Shown piece by piece: positions 54,264-62,396 of a stretch of 64,000 bases of DNA. Where the stretch lies: assembly GCA_958296165.1 (NCBI GenBank), contig OY282447.1:4873154-4937153 (forward strand), in the 5' to 3' direction. Below the pieces are notes generated by a model. The model saw nothing but the letters and a program-made list of their open reading frames with translations. It was not told where the DNA came from and ran no database searches. The translations under genes were made by a program, and so were the position numbers. Origin of the DNA: an uncultured Pseudomonadales bacterium. GTDB lineage: Bacteria; Pseudomonadota; Gammaproteobacteria; Pseudomonadales; Azotimanducaceae. The stretch's first letter is position 1. The number at the start of each line of letters is the position of its first letter.

Positions 54264-56672
54264 TTACATTCCCGGCTGCCACTTCCTAAGCAGGAGCGAG
54301 TTGGCCACTACGCAGACGCTGGAGAAGGCCATCGCCGCACCGGCCAGTGTGGGGCTCAAGTAGCCAAGCGCCGCGGCGGGGATGCCGACGACGTTGTAGA
54401 CGAAAGCCCAGAACAGGTTCTGCTTGATCTTGCGGAACGTCGCCCGGCTGGCCGCGATGGCGGCCGGGATCAGCAACGGATCGGGGCGCATGAGCGTAAT
54501 GGCAGCGCTTGCCATGGCGATGTCCGTGCCGGAGCCCATTGCGATTCCAACGTCCGCTGCGGCCAAGGCAGGGGCATCGTTCACGCCGTCGCCCACCATG
54601 GCCACGCGCTCGCCGGCAGCGATGCGGCGTTGTATCGCCGCCGCCTTTTGGTCCGGGCGCACGCCTCCCTTCGCCTCGACGATGCCGGTTTCGGCCGCCA
54701 AGCGCTCCGCCACGGCCGGGGCGTCGCCGGAAAGCAATACCGAACGGATGCCCAAGGCTTTCAATTCCGCTACCGCCGCGGCGGCTTCCGGGCGAGGCGG
54801 ATCCAAGAACGAAAGCGTGCCTAGCAGACCTTCGTGGTCGGCGACCCAAACGACGGTTTGCCCCGCTTCCCCGATGGCCGATTGCGCCGCATCTTCGATA
54901 GGGTGACTAACGATCTCCCCCACGAACTCCCGGCTGCCGATGCGGACGCTCCTACCGTCCACAGAGCCGGAGACGCCAAGCCCAACGTGGTTGCGGAAGT
55001 CGGATGCGCTCGCAATGTCGATCTGGCGAGCTTCGGCGCAGGCCAGCGTGGCCAGCGCCAACGGGTGCTCGCTGTGCCGTTGCACGCCCGCCGCGGCGCG
55101 CAGCATGTCTTCCTCGCTGCCGCGCACGGCCGCGATCTCTGTCACTACCGGGCGACCGGCCGTCAACGTACCGGTCTTGTCGAAGACGACCGTGGTGAGA
55201 GCAGGCGCGCGTTCCAACGTGTCGATGTCCTTAACGAGGATGCCGGCGCGGGCAGCGGCGCCGGTGCCAGCCATGATCGCAGTGGGCGTGGCGAGGCCCA
55301 GAGCGCACGGACAGGCGATGACCAGCACGGAGACCGCCGCGATCAGCGCCGCCTCGAAACTACCGGCCGCAGCCAGCCAAACCAGAAAGGCGAGCGCCGC
55401 CACCGCGACCACGATGGGCACGAAGATGCGACTGATGCGATCCACCAAGCGCTGCACGCGCGCCTTGCCCTGCTGCGCTTCTTCCACCAGGCGCACGATG
55501 CGCGCAAGGGCGCTGGCGCCCCCTACGGTGGTCGCTCGCACTTCCAGATAGCCGGTGGCATTCACGGTGCCGCCGGTCACCGCGTCGCCGGGGTGCTTGG
55601 ACGCCGGCGCGCTCTCGCCCGTCAACAGCGACTCGTCCACATCGCTGCTGCCAACCACCACCTCGCCGTCGACGGGCACGCGTTCGCCGGGCCGGACGAT
55701 GACGACGTCTCCTGTCGCGACGGCACTCACAGGTACTTCCGCGATCGTGCCGTCCGCTTGGCGACGCCGCGCGGTAGCGGGACGGAGCGCCATCAATTGA
55801 CGAATGGCGCTGCTCGTGGCGCGCTTGGCACGGGCTTCCAAGTGCTTGCCGACCAACACCAGCGTGATGATGGCGGCGGATGCCTCGAAGTAGAGTGCGC
55901 CGTCCGCCGCTTCGCCTAGCTGCAACAACAGGTACCAGCTATAGAAATAGGCGGCGGTGGTGCCGATCACCACCAGCACGTCCATGTTGGCGCCGCCGTC
56001 GCGCAGCGCCTTGAATGCCGCCCGATAGAAGCGGGCGCCGATGATGAACTGGATGGGCGTAGCCAGCAGCACTTCGCCGGCCGGCATCAAGTGGATGTCG
56101 TCGTAGCCAAGCGCTTGGAAGGCCATGCCCACCAGCAGAGGAAGCGTGAGGATGGCAGACGTGACCACCACGCGCCGTTGCGCGTCCAGTTGCCTTTCGG
56201 CGTCGAGATCGGGGGCCGCATCGAAGGGCTCCGCGGACGCCAACGCCAGACCATAGCCGGCCTCGCCGGCGTGCGCCGTTAGAGAATCCACCGGCACTGC
56301 CCCAGGCAGCGAAGTGACCGTTGCGCGTTCCAAAGCGAGGTTGACGTCTACATCAACCACGGCGCGCTCGCGCCGCAGCGCTCTCTCCACTCGGGCCGAG
56401 CAAGCGCTGCACGACATGCCCTCCACTCGGAAAGTGCGCCGCTCCGTTGGCACGTCGAAGCCAGCTTGGGCCACCCACTCGGCCAACGTCGCCGCGTCGG
56501 TTGCGCCGTCGCCCATTGCCACGCTGGCGCGAGCGCTTGCCAAATCCACCGTCGCGCCCAGCACGCCGGGCGCCGTGCGCAGATGTTTCTCCAGACGAGC
56601 CGCGTTGGCTGCGGAAGTCATGCCCAAAACGGGCAATTGCAGCTCGACCGCCGGATCGAACTGTTGGGCCAT
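54264..56672 (-). CDS. copA: Copper-translocating P1B-type ATPase
   Basis: Inner-membrane Cu(I) exporter of 802 residues. It has two N-terminal HMA-like domains; the second has a metal-binding CxxC ([12 protein letters not shown], Cys 88 and 91), the first has lost it ([13 protein letters not shown]). Membrane helices carry the CPC ion motif in [17 protein letters not shown]. Other motifs are the actuator TGES, the phosphorylated Asp in [12 protein letters not shown] in [13 protein letters not shown] and [20 protein letters not shown]. It may supply copper to an oxidase rather than serve resistance, given the COX3-like gene upstream. No Shine-Dalgarno is obvious; a tandem repeat immediately precedes the ATG. 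Confidence 0.95.
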   Translation of the reverse strand: MAQQFDPAVELQLPVLGMTSAANAARLEKHLRTAPGVLGATVDLASARASVAMGDGATDAATLAEWVAQAGFDVPTERRTFRVEGMSCSACSARVERALRRERAVVDVDVNLALERATVTSLPGAVPVDSLTAHAGEAGYGLALASAEPFDAAPDLDAERQLDAQRRVVVTSAILTLPLLVGMAFQALGYDDIHLMPAGEVLLATPIQFIIGARFYRAAFKALRDGGANMDVLVVIGTTAAYFYSWYLLLQLGEAADGALYFEASAAIITLVLVGKHLEARAKRATSSAIRQLMALRPATARRRQADGTIAEVPVSAVATGDVVIVRPGERVPVDGEVVVGSSDVDESLLTGESAPASKHPGDAVTGGTVNATGYLEVRATTVGGASALARIVRLVEEAQQGKARVQRLVDRISRIFVPIVVAVAALAFLVWLAAAGSFEAALIAAVSVLVIACPCALGLATPTAIMAGTGAAARAGILVKDIDTLERAPALTTVVFDKTGTLTAGRPVVTEIAAVRGSEEDMLRAAAGVQRHSEHPLALATLACAEARQIDIASASDFRNHVGLGVSGSVDGRSVRIGSREFVGEIVSHPIEDAAQSAIGEAGQTVVWVADHEGLLGTLSFLDPPRPEAAAAVAELKALGIRSVLLSGDAPAVAERLAAETGIVEAKGGVRPDQKAAAIQRRIAAGERVAMVGDGVNDAPALAAADVGIAMGSGTDIAMASAAITLMRPDPLLIPAAIAASRATFRKIKQNLFWAFVYNVVGIPAAALGYLSPTLAGAAMAFSSVCVVANSLLLRKWQPGM

Positions 56673-56747
56673 GCTAGGTATTCACGAGGTGGCTATTCGC
56701 GAGGTGGCTATTCGCGAGGTGGCTATTCACGAGCTAGGTATTCACGA
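56673..56747. repeat. Five 15-bp tandem repeats between the COX3-like gene and copA
   Basis: Units GCTAGGTATTCACGA (56673-56687, 56733-56747) and GGTGGCTATTCGCGA or its variant ending CACGA (56688-56702, 56703-56717, 56718-56732). The rightmost unit forms the end and stop of the COX3-like gene; the leftmost abuts the copA ATG. The unit length is five codons, so every copy is in the same frame, and copy number would alter intercistronic spacing. Confidence 0.85.
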
Positions 56748-57375
56748 ACAGCGCCAACATTCCAAGCCAAACGAGCAGCAGGAAGTGCCAGTACAAGGCG
56801 CAGAGGTCGACGCTGCGCATCAGCCGCGCCGGGGCTTCTTCCGCACTCCAGAACCGCCGCGCCGCCCGCGCCCAAGCCACCAAGCCGCCCAACAGGTGGA
56901 CGCCGTGGACGCCGGTGATGAGATAGAAGAAGGCGTTGGCGGGGTTCGCGTGGGCATAGTAGCCACTCGCCACCAGCTGGTTCCAAACGGCAAGTTGCAG
57001 CACCAGGAAAGCTGCCGTGGCGAAGCCAGCGAACAGGAAAGAGAGCTTGGCGGTGCCGGTATCGCCCCGATTGACGGTGCGCCGCGCCCACTCGTAGGCC
57101 GCGCTTGCCAAGCCCAGCACCAACGTGTTGAACCACAACAGCGGCGGCTCCGGCAACGGCACCCAGTCCGAACGCTGGCCGGCACTGATTTCCAGTGGCG
57201 CCAAGCGCATGTGGTAGGCGGCGAAGAACAGGAAGAACAACACGCCGACGATGGATAGGAAACATACCAGCGCAACCTTCTGATTGGAGGCGGCGTAAGA
57301 TTCCGTTTGCAGTTCCACGACGCTGCCAGATTCGTGGAGCCAGGGCTTTTCGGCCAGCCGCTTGAAGATGTTCAT
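56734..57375 (-). CDS. Orphan haem-copper oxidase subunit III (COX3/NorE-like)
   Basis: A 213-residue membrane protein with about five helices. Visible are FLSIVGVLFFLFFAAYHMRL, LLWFNTLVLGLASAAYEWAR and the conserved end FYLITGVHGVHLLGGLVAW with VDLCALYWHFLLLVWLGMLA, matching subunit III of haem-copper oxidases and the NorE proteins associated with nitric oxide reductase. No subunit I or II gene lies in the window, so its oxidase is unknown. It overlaps the upstream anchored protein by 4 bp. Its last codons (FVNT) and stop belong to the tandem repeat. Confidence 0.88.
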   Translation of the reverse strand: MNIFKRLAEKPWLHESGSVVELQTESYAASNQKVALVCFLSIVGVLFFLFFAAYHMRLAPLEISAGQRSDWVPLPEPPLLWFNTLVLGLASAAYEWARRTVNRGDTGTAKLSFLFAGFATAAFLVLQLAVWNQLVASGYYAHANPANAFFYLITGVHGVHLLGGLVAWARAARRFWSAEEAPARLMRSVDLCALYWHFLLLVWLGMLALFVNT

Positions 57376-57917
57376 GGGCGGATTCTAGCCGATTCAGCGA
57401 GCCGCACCCGTTCCGACCGCCCATCGGCATAGCGCGTAGCGCCGCCCACGAAGCCGACGGCGCGCAGCTTGACGACCACGCCGGAGTAGCCGCGGTTCTC
57501 CCAGAACCAACCGTGAACGCCGTCGAACGAGGCGACGTAGGTGCCGCCGTCGGAGCTGGCGCGGCCCTGCGCGAAGCTCTGCGCAACGCCCTCTGGCGCC
57601 CCTTCCGGTTCCGCGTGCAGATCGAAGACCACTTCGCCGCTGGCGTTCCAAGCGTAGACGAGGCCGTCTCCGGCCGCCAAATCGTACTTCAGCTCAACCG
57701 ACTCGAACGGCGCCAGCTCGAACTCGCGCCGATCGCTGGTCAATGCCGTGCTGGTGCGATGCACGTCTGCCGATTCTTCGCCGGCCAAGCCGGTCAGGCC
57801 CAGCAAGCCGCCCACGCCGGTGGGATCGGCGCCAAACTCCGCCGGCAGGACGAAGGCGAAGAAAAGCGCTGTGGCCGAGGCCAGCGCCAGCGCCGTGGCC
57901 GCCAACACCCGCATCAT
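57372..57917 (-). CDS. Membrane-anchored protein of the oxidase cluster
   Basis: A 181-residue protein with an N-terminal hydrophobic anchor (VLAATALALASATALFFAFV) and a periplasmic beta-rich domain containing FELAPFESVELKYDLAAGDG, VYAWNASGEVVFDLHAEPEG and GVHGWFWENRGYSGVVVKLR. The Trp/Phe pattern with YAW and GWFWEN recalls transmembrane anchor proteins seen beside HupE/COX3-like genes; the function is not known. ATG 57917 overlaps the hupE stop as ATGA, and its end overlaps the COX3-like start. Confidence 0.75.
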   Translation of the reverse strand: MMRVLAATALALASATALFFAFVLPAEFGADPTGVGGLLGLTGLAGEESADVHRTSTALTSDRREFELAPFESVELKYDLAAGDGLVYAWNASGEVVFDLHAEPEGAPEGVAQSFAQGRASSDGGTYVASFDGVHGWFWENRGYSGVVVKLRAVGFVGGATRYADGRSERVRLAESARIRP

Positions 57918-58606
57918 GAGGCAAGCATCCAACCGGCCAACTGATATTGCGCCAGCAGGAAGCCGGCCGCCATCAACACCGCATTCAGGCCGAAAGCCGA
58001 ACGCTGGAAACTTGGCTGCCCACGCCACCAAGCCAACACGCCCACCACGCCGGCCAAGGCCGTGAATTGGCCGAGCTCCACGCCTACGTTGAAGCTCACC
58101 AGGTTGACGACCAAGCCGTCCTCGGCCAGATAGAGATCTTGGACTTTGGTGGCCAACCCCAAGCCGTGGAACAGGCCGAAGACCAGCACCGCGATGCGCG
58201 TGTGCGGCGCCCACCCGAACACGCGCTCGAATCCGCCCATGTTCTCGAATGCCTTGTAGGCCACCGACAGCCCGATGATGGCGTCGACGATGTAGGCGTC
58301 CACGCGCCATTCGCCGAGCACGCCCGTCAGCAACGTGACGCTGTGGCCAAGCGTGAACAGCGAAACGTAGAGCAGGACGTCCTTCATCCGATGCAGAAAG
58401 AAGACCACGCCAACGAGAAACAGCAGGTGATCGACGCCGGTGACCATGTGCTTGGCGCCCAGATAGGTGAACGCCGCAACCGCCGGCCCGTCGAGCGCCT
58501 GCACATAGGCAGCGTTGTCGCCGGAGATGGCGTGGGCGAGCGCGGCGCCGGCGGCCACAACCGCCACCGCAAGGGCGCTACGGGCTAGCGTCTTCGGGAC
58601 GGGCAT
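57914..58606 (-). CDS. HupE/UreJ family membrane protein
   Basis: A 230-residue protein with a signal-like start (TLARSALAVAVVAAGAALAHA) and about six helices. The family pattern is visible in YLGAKHMVTGVDHLLFLVGV, VSLFTLGHSVTLLTGVLGEW, VDAIIGLSVAYKAFENMGGF and VFGLFHGLGLATKVQ; the His and Asp residues fit metal-ion binding. HupE/UreJ proteins take up nickel or cobalt in hydrogenase and urease clusters; next to CopA and a COX3-like protein, a copper-related role is a plausible inference. ATG 58606 overlaps the haem lipoprotein gene by 29 bp. Confidence 0.85.
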   Translation of the reverse strand: MPVPKTLARSALAVAVVAAGAALAHAISGDNAAYVQALDGPAVAAFTYLGAKHMVTGVDHLLFLVGVVFFLHRMKDVLLYVSLFTLGHSVTLLTGVLGEWRVDAYIVDAIIGLSVAYKAFENMGGFERVFGWAPHTRIAVLVFGLFHGLGLATKVQDLYLAEDGLVVNLVSFNVGVELGQFTALAGVVGVLAWWRGQPSFQRSAFGLNAVLMAAGFLLAQYQLAGWMLAS

Positions 58607-59066
58607 AGACTTGATGGCAGGCGCGGCAGACGTTGTAGAGCTGGCCGCCCACGGCGAACAACGCCTCTGCATCCTTGGCGTCGACCGCGGCAATGGCCTC
58701 TTGGCCGAAGCGCGTCATGGCATGGGAAAACTCGATCCAAGCGTCTACAGGAGCGGATTCATCGCCCTGCGGCAGCAGATGCGGCATGAGCAGCAGGTTG
58801 CCGCTCTCGGCTACCACAGCGGCGCTATGCCGAACCTTGGCCCAGGCCTCTTCCGTCGCCGGTGCAAGATCTTGCTCGCCGCTCTCCGTAAGGACGAAGC
58901 CAGCGGAGCCCCAGATGACGTCTGCCGCTGGGTCGATCACCCACGTCATCGTCTCGTGCATGTCGCCAACCGGCTGCGGCGCAGGAGCGGTGGTTTGCGT
59001 CTCTTGCGTACACGCGTTCAGAACCAGCGCCAGCAGGACAACGAACGGAACAAGGGCGTGGCGCAT
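58578..59066 (-). CDS. Predicted c-type haem lipoprotein
   Basis: A 162-residue predicted lipoprotein with lipobox LVLNAC near residue 19. The mature part is helical (TEEAWAKVRHSAAVVAESGN, AWIEFSHAMTRFGQEAIAAV) and ends with a single CxxCH haem site, VCRACHQVYARPE. A helical bundle with a C-terminal CxxCH is the arrangement of cytochrome c'. It may carry electrons to, or buffer NO/O2 for, the oxidase-related cluster downstream. ATG 59066 (MRHALVPFVVLLALVL) was chosen. Confidence 0.8.
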   Translation of the reverse strand: MRHALVPFVVLLALVLNACTQETQTTAPAPQPVGDMHETMTWVIDPAADVIWGSAGFVLTESGEQDLAPATEEAWAKVRHSAAVVAESGNLLLMPHLLPQGDESAPVDAWIEFSHAMTRFGQEAIAAVDAKDAEALFAVGGQLYNVCRACHQVYARPEDASP

Positions 59067-59168
59067 CGGCCTCCCTCGCAAACACGATGGCGAGATTCTA
59101 TGCGACAAGGACGTAGAAACGGCCATAGCCGATCAGACTAAACGCAATTCGGGCCGCAGCGTTAAGGT

Positions 59169-59282
59169 GAGACGACTTCCAGCAGTTCCGCCACGACCTG
59201 TACCGCGCCTTCGTCCACATCGATGAGGACGATTGGCTCGAACGCAGGGTTGGTGGGCATCGGCATCAAGAAGGTAGGCCAT
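59169..59282 (-). pseudogene. Possible remnant of a DUF4411-type gene
   Basis: An ATG at 59282, overlapping the end of the ImmA/IrrE gene by 17 bp, starts MAYLLDADA, which recalls the start of DUF4411 (PIN-like) proteins that follow ImmA/IrrE genes elsewhere. The family pattern is lost immediately afterwards. Another frame gives NPAFEPIVLIDVDEGAVQVV and stops near 59169. Best read as a decayed or deleted partner gene; evidence is thin. Confidence 0.3.
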
Positions 59283-60423
59283 GATTGACCCCAAGACTCT
59301 CCGCCAGCCGGCGGAACGTCTGCATCTTCTTGAATCCCAGCAAATGAAGCGCCTCCGTGTAGGAGGAATGGCCTTCGAGCGTGCTCACGACGATCGCACG
59401 AGCAAAACGCTTGCTCACCCGAGCACCTAGCGTAACGTAGAAGTTGCCCCCGCCTCCCCTAGCGGGCTCACGCAGTCGCTCCAGCTCCGCATCGTATGCC
59501 GCCCAGTATTCATCTCGGCCTAAGAATCCCGCGTCCCGAATTCGGCGCAGGATGACGAGAGTGCTTACCTTGAAACGCCTAGCGAGCCGGTCCAATTCGA
59601 CGCGCCGTGCCGCATCGGGCCGATGTTCCTCACGCAAGACCGCCAGCGGAACCAGCAGTTCTGCCGCCACCTCGTTGCACCAGCGCTCAACCCGGTGGTC
59701 CGGCGCCTGCCGCGCTCCGCTGTCGAATAGCGCCGTTTCGCCAAGCCAGATGTGCGCCAGTTCGTGCGCAAGCGTGAACATCTGCGCCGCCTTGGTGTCT
59801 GCGCCGTTCACGAAGACCAAGGGCGCAAGCGCATCCGCCAGCGCGAAGCCGCGAAACTCGGCAGGGTCCAGCTTGCGGCGGTTGTTGCTCCCCACGACGC
59901 CGCTCACCATTACCAGCACGCCGACGGACTCCGCCTGTTCGATGAAACGTCGCAGAGCTTCCGTCCATGTGGCCAGCCGCGCACGTTCGCCGAGGTCGAA
60001 GCCCAACGTCTCGCGGATGCCAGCAGCCACTCTCTCCGCCGGCTTGTCCAGCGCAGCCGATCCGACGAACGAAAGCGGCGGTTCTCCTTCGATCCGCGCG
60101 AACTCTTCGTACCACCATTGGCGCATCTGACACAGATACACGGTATCCAGCAAGTCTCCGCTCGGCGCACTGACCGGCGTATCGGCAATGGTCCGGAAGT
60201 CCTGAATGGGCAGCGGCTCGTGCGGGGGTTCCTGTCCCAAAAGCCAACCGATGGGCGTATGGGTGGCCCTGCCGAAGGCTTCCAGCTGCTTCAAGGTCGG
60301 CCGTTTCTCGCCACTCTCCCAAGCGGGAAGCTGCGGCATCCGCACGGCAAGCACCGCGGGATCGAGACGGGCTCGCTCATAGGCCCAGCGCAGCACGGCG
60401 GGTTGGACATCGACGCGGATCAC
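59266..60423 (-). CDS. XRE-ImmA/IrrE family metallopeptidase
   Basis: A 385-residue protein with an N-terminal XRE-like helix-turn-helix (LPAWESGEKRPTLKQLEAFG) and a zinc metallopeptidase domain whose HEXXH motif is at 220-224 (FTLAHELAHIWLG). ERWCNEVAAELLVPL supplies the next conserved segment. This fusion is common as the regulator or antitoxin-like gene of mobile elements and toxin-antitoxin pairs. It lies 111 bp downstream of ptuB on the same strand, within the defence island. A likely partner gene downstream appears degraded. Confidence 0.9.
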   Translation of the reverse strand: MIRVDVQPAVLRWAYERARLDPAVLAVRMPQLPAWESGEKRPTLKQLEAFGRATHTPIGWLLGQEPPHEPLPIQDFRTIADTPVSAPSGDLLDTVYLCQMRQWWYEEFARIEGEPPLSFVGSAALDKPAERVAAGIRETLGFDLGERARLATWTEALRRFIEQAESVGVLVMVSGVVGSNNRRKLDPAEFRGFALADALAPLVFVNGADTKAAQMFTLAHELAHIWLGETALFDSGARQAPDHRVERWCNEVAAELLVPLAVLREEHRPDAARRVELDRLARRFKVSTLVILRRIRDAGFLGRDEYWAAYDAELERLREPARGGGGNFYVTLGARVSKRFARAIVVSTLEGHSSYTEALHLLGFKKMQTFRRLAESLGVNHGLPS

Positions 60424-60534
60424 TTCGGCACCTCCGTGAAGCCATCCCGGACGGAGATAGCCTCGATCGTCGGGTTCATGACCTTAGCGACCCACAGCAA
60501 GCGCGTTCCAACACATCGGCCGCCCAACCCGCTA

Positions 60535-61179
60535 TCATGATCCCATCCTCGCTAAGCGCTTCTTTAGCCACCAGATAGCAACGGGATCGTAAGGATCCAT
60601 GCGACTGGCCTCAGTCAGCTCGAGGATCCTTCTCTCCAGCCGACGTCGGGAAACGGTCCTATCAACTCCTCCTAAGCTTTGCCACCAACCACCAATGCTT
60701 TCAAGGACGCCCTTCCGGCCATTTTTGATGAACCGAATGTTCAGATTCAAGTCCTCGTTAAGTTGCCTATCAAAATCCCCGTCCGTCGATCTAATCGCGC
60801 CGTCCACACCATATTCGATTCGCGACTCAACGCGATGGTCCGGATCCGCTGGATTCCAGCGCAAGTCTCGATCTGCTTTTCTCGTATCGCAGTGCTGAAG
60901 CTCCCGTCCGCTACCCTCTCCACCCCTGCAAGAACCGAGCAGATTCTTGTAATCCAATTGATCTCCCGGGTGTTTTGCCACACATCGCCAATGTTCAATC
61001 TTCATCTTATTCCGCTCAGGAGGAATACGGCCCATGCAGTAGCAACAGAGGCCGCGCTGCTCGGTTACGAGCGCATCACGAAGTCCATCCTTATCCTGGT
61101 AATTGTCATAACTGCTGTGGAGCGTCGACCGATGCTCCGTGAGCGTCCTCGGCTCGGCTCCCTTCTCTATCAGCCTCAC
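60535..61179 (-). CDS. ptuB: Septu system HNH nuclease PtuB
   Basis: A 214-residue HNH protein of the TIGR02646/PtuB type, the effector nuclease of Septu antiphage defence. The metal and catalytic residues are recognisable: CCYCMGRI (45-52), IEHW with His63, YKNLLGSC with Asn79, and HCDTRKAD (96-103). The C-terminal part is helical (SRRRLERRILELTEASRMD). The GTG start at 61179 overlaps the ptuA stop as GTGA, so the two are made together. Nearby GC is lower than in core genes, consistent with transfer. Confidence 0.88.
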   Translation of the reverse strand: MRLIEKGAEPRTLTEHRSTLHSSYDNYQDKDGLRDALVTEQRGLCCYCMGRIPPERNKMKIEHWRCVAKHPGDQLDYKNLLGSCRGGEGSGRELQHCDTRKADRDLRWNPADPDHRVESRIEYGVDGAIRSTDGDFDRQLNEDLNLNIRFIKNGRKGVLESIGGWWQSLGGVDRTVSRRRLERRILELTEASRMDPYDPVAIWWLKKRLARMGS

Positions 61180-62396
61180 TCGTCCCCCTCCATAAACGAG
61201 ATAAGAGTGTTGAGCCGAACCACGTCCGGATCATTCTCCCCGAGAACGTCCGCTATCGACCGCAGCGAGTTGCGAGCGTCCTTGAACTTATCCTCATCAA
61301 TCTGACGACTAATTCGCGCCAACTTATCCTCCATCTCCTCTGTTCGAGAATCAGTATCCATGATCTCCTCCAGTATCCGACCGGAGTCAACCCCGTAGGA
61401 GTGGATCGGAGAGTAGACCTCCCCATCGGAGATGATGTGAATGCTGTCAGGGTCTAATTCCCCGATGATTTGGGGAGAATGTGTCGTAGCTATGAATTGG
61501 CATCTAGGGAATGCTCCCCTTAGTTTCGCAATAATGTGGCGCTGCCATTTTGGATGGAGATGGAGCTCTAACTCATCGATTAATACGACCGCTTCCGCCT
61601 CAGTCGTAGGACTTACCATCGACGGGTTAGCTTGCACAAGCCTTCTGGTCAAATCAAAAACCATAGCGAATATGCTTCGCTCTCCATCAGAAAGCTGACT
61701 GATATTAAGCGGAATACCGCCATGATCAATTAGCAACTCCGCGCGCATAGCATCTTTCGCCCGGAGATTCGAATATCCGGGAAGGATAGTAGAAACCGTT
61801 CTCTCTAGTTCCGCCAAAACGTCATTAGCGGCCGGATGTTCTAGTCCCACCTCTTGCTGCGCGTACATCCACTCAGCACATTCGCGGATATTCAATTCTC
61901 GATTAGCAAGTGCTTGGGCGACCGCTGATCTAATACCACCCGCAGCCTGGGTCCTTAAAGGCGCTCGCCTATAGATCGAAGCCCGACGACTAGAGAAGAG
62001 AGCTGCAAGGAGCGAGCCACCAGAATACAGCTCTACGTCGGGATCTATTCCATCACCTCTGATGGTTTGCAGCGACGCCGCGGGTCCCTGTGGTCGGCCA
62101 GCGTCTCGAACGACGGTTACGTATGTGGGATATTCCGATGTGCCGTACCATACTTCGCACATTGAATTGAGCACATCAGATCCAGCACGAATATCATCGG
62201 CGTTGAATCCCTTGTACTCTCCACGAAGGTCATACGTGTCTCTTATGACACTCGACAGGCACACGCCTAACGCATCAAGTACAGTAGTCTTGCCGACGCC
62301 GTTCACGCCAACTATCAAGTTGAATCCAGGGTTGAAATTGAACTCAGCCGCCTCTATGGCTCGCACGTTCGCGAGCTTTAGGCGCGCAACTCTCAT
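61176..62396 (-). CDS. ptuA: Septu system AAA/ABC-type ATPase PtuA
   Basis: A 406-residue SMC/ABC-like ATPase: Walker A GVNGVGKTTVLD at 30-41, ABC-like signature LSDGERSIF near 235, Walker B VVLIDELELHLHP near 270-282 and an H-loop ATTHSPQII near 304. A helical insertion lies between. In Septu, PtuA assembles with PtuB and controls its nuclease. ATG 62396 overlaps the stop of the fused HsdM-HsdS gene as ATGA, tying the Septu pair to a restriction-modification operon. The AAA-plus-HNH layout also occurs with retron Ec78, but no retron reverse transcriptase is seen here. Confidence 0.88.
   Translation of the reverse strand: MRVARLKLANVRAIEAAEFNFNPGFNLIVGVNGVGKTTVLDALGVCLSSVIRDTYDLRGEYKGFNADDIRAGSDVLNSMCEVWYGTSEYPTYVTVVRDAGRPQGPAASLQTIRGDGIDPDVELYSGGSLLAALFSSRRASIYRRAPLRTQAAGGIRSAVAQALANRELNIRECAEWMYAQQEVGLEHPAANDVLAELERTVSTILPGYSNLRAKDAMRAELLIDHGGIPLNISQLSDGERSIFAMVFDLTRRLVQANPSMVSPTTEAEAVVLIDELELHLHPKWQRHIIAKLRGAFPRCQFIATTHSPQIIGELDPDSIHIISDGEVYSPIHSYGVDSGRILEEIMDTDSRTEEMEDKLARISRQIDEDKFKDARNSLRSIADVLGENDPDVVRLNTLISFMEGDE

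Noticed and set aside
60535-62396. A retron (Ec78-like) because of the PtuA and PtuB type proteins
   Set aside because: No reverse transcriptase gene is seen and the upstream neighbour is an HsdM-HsdS fusion, so a Septu assignment is preferred.
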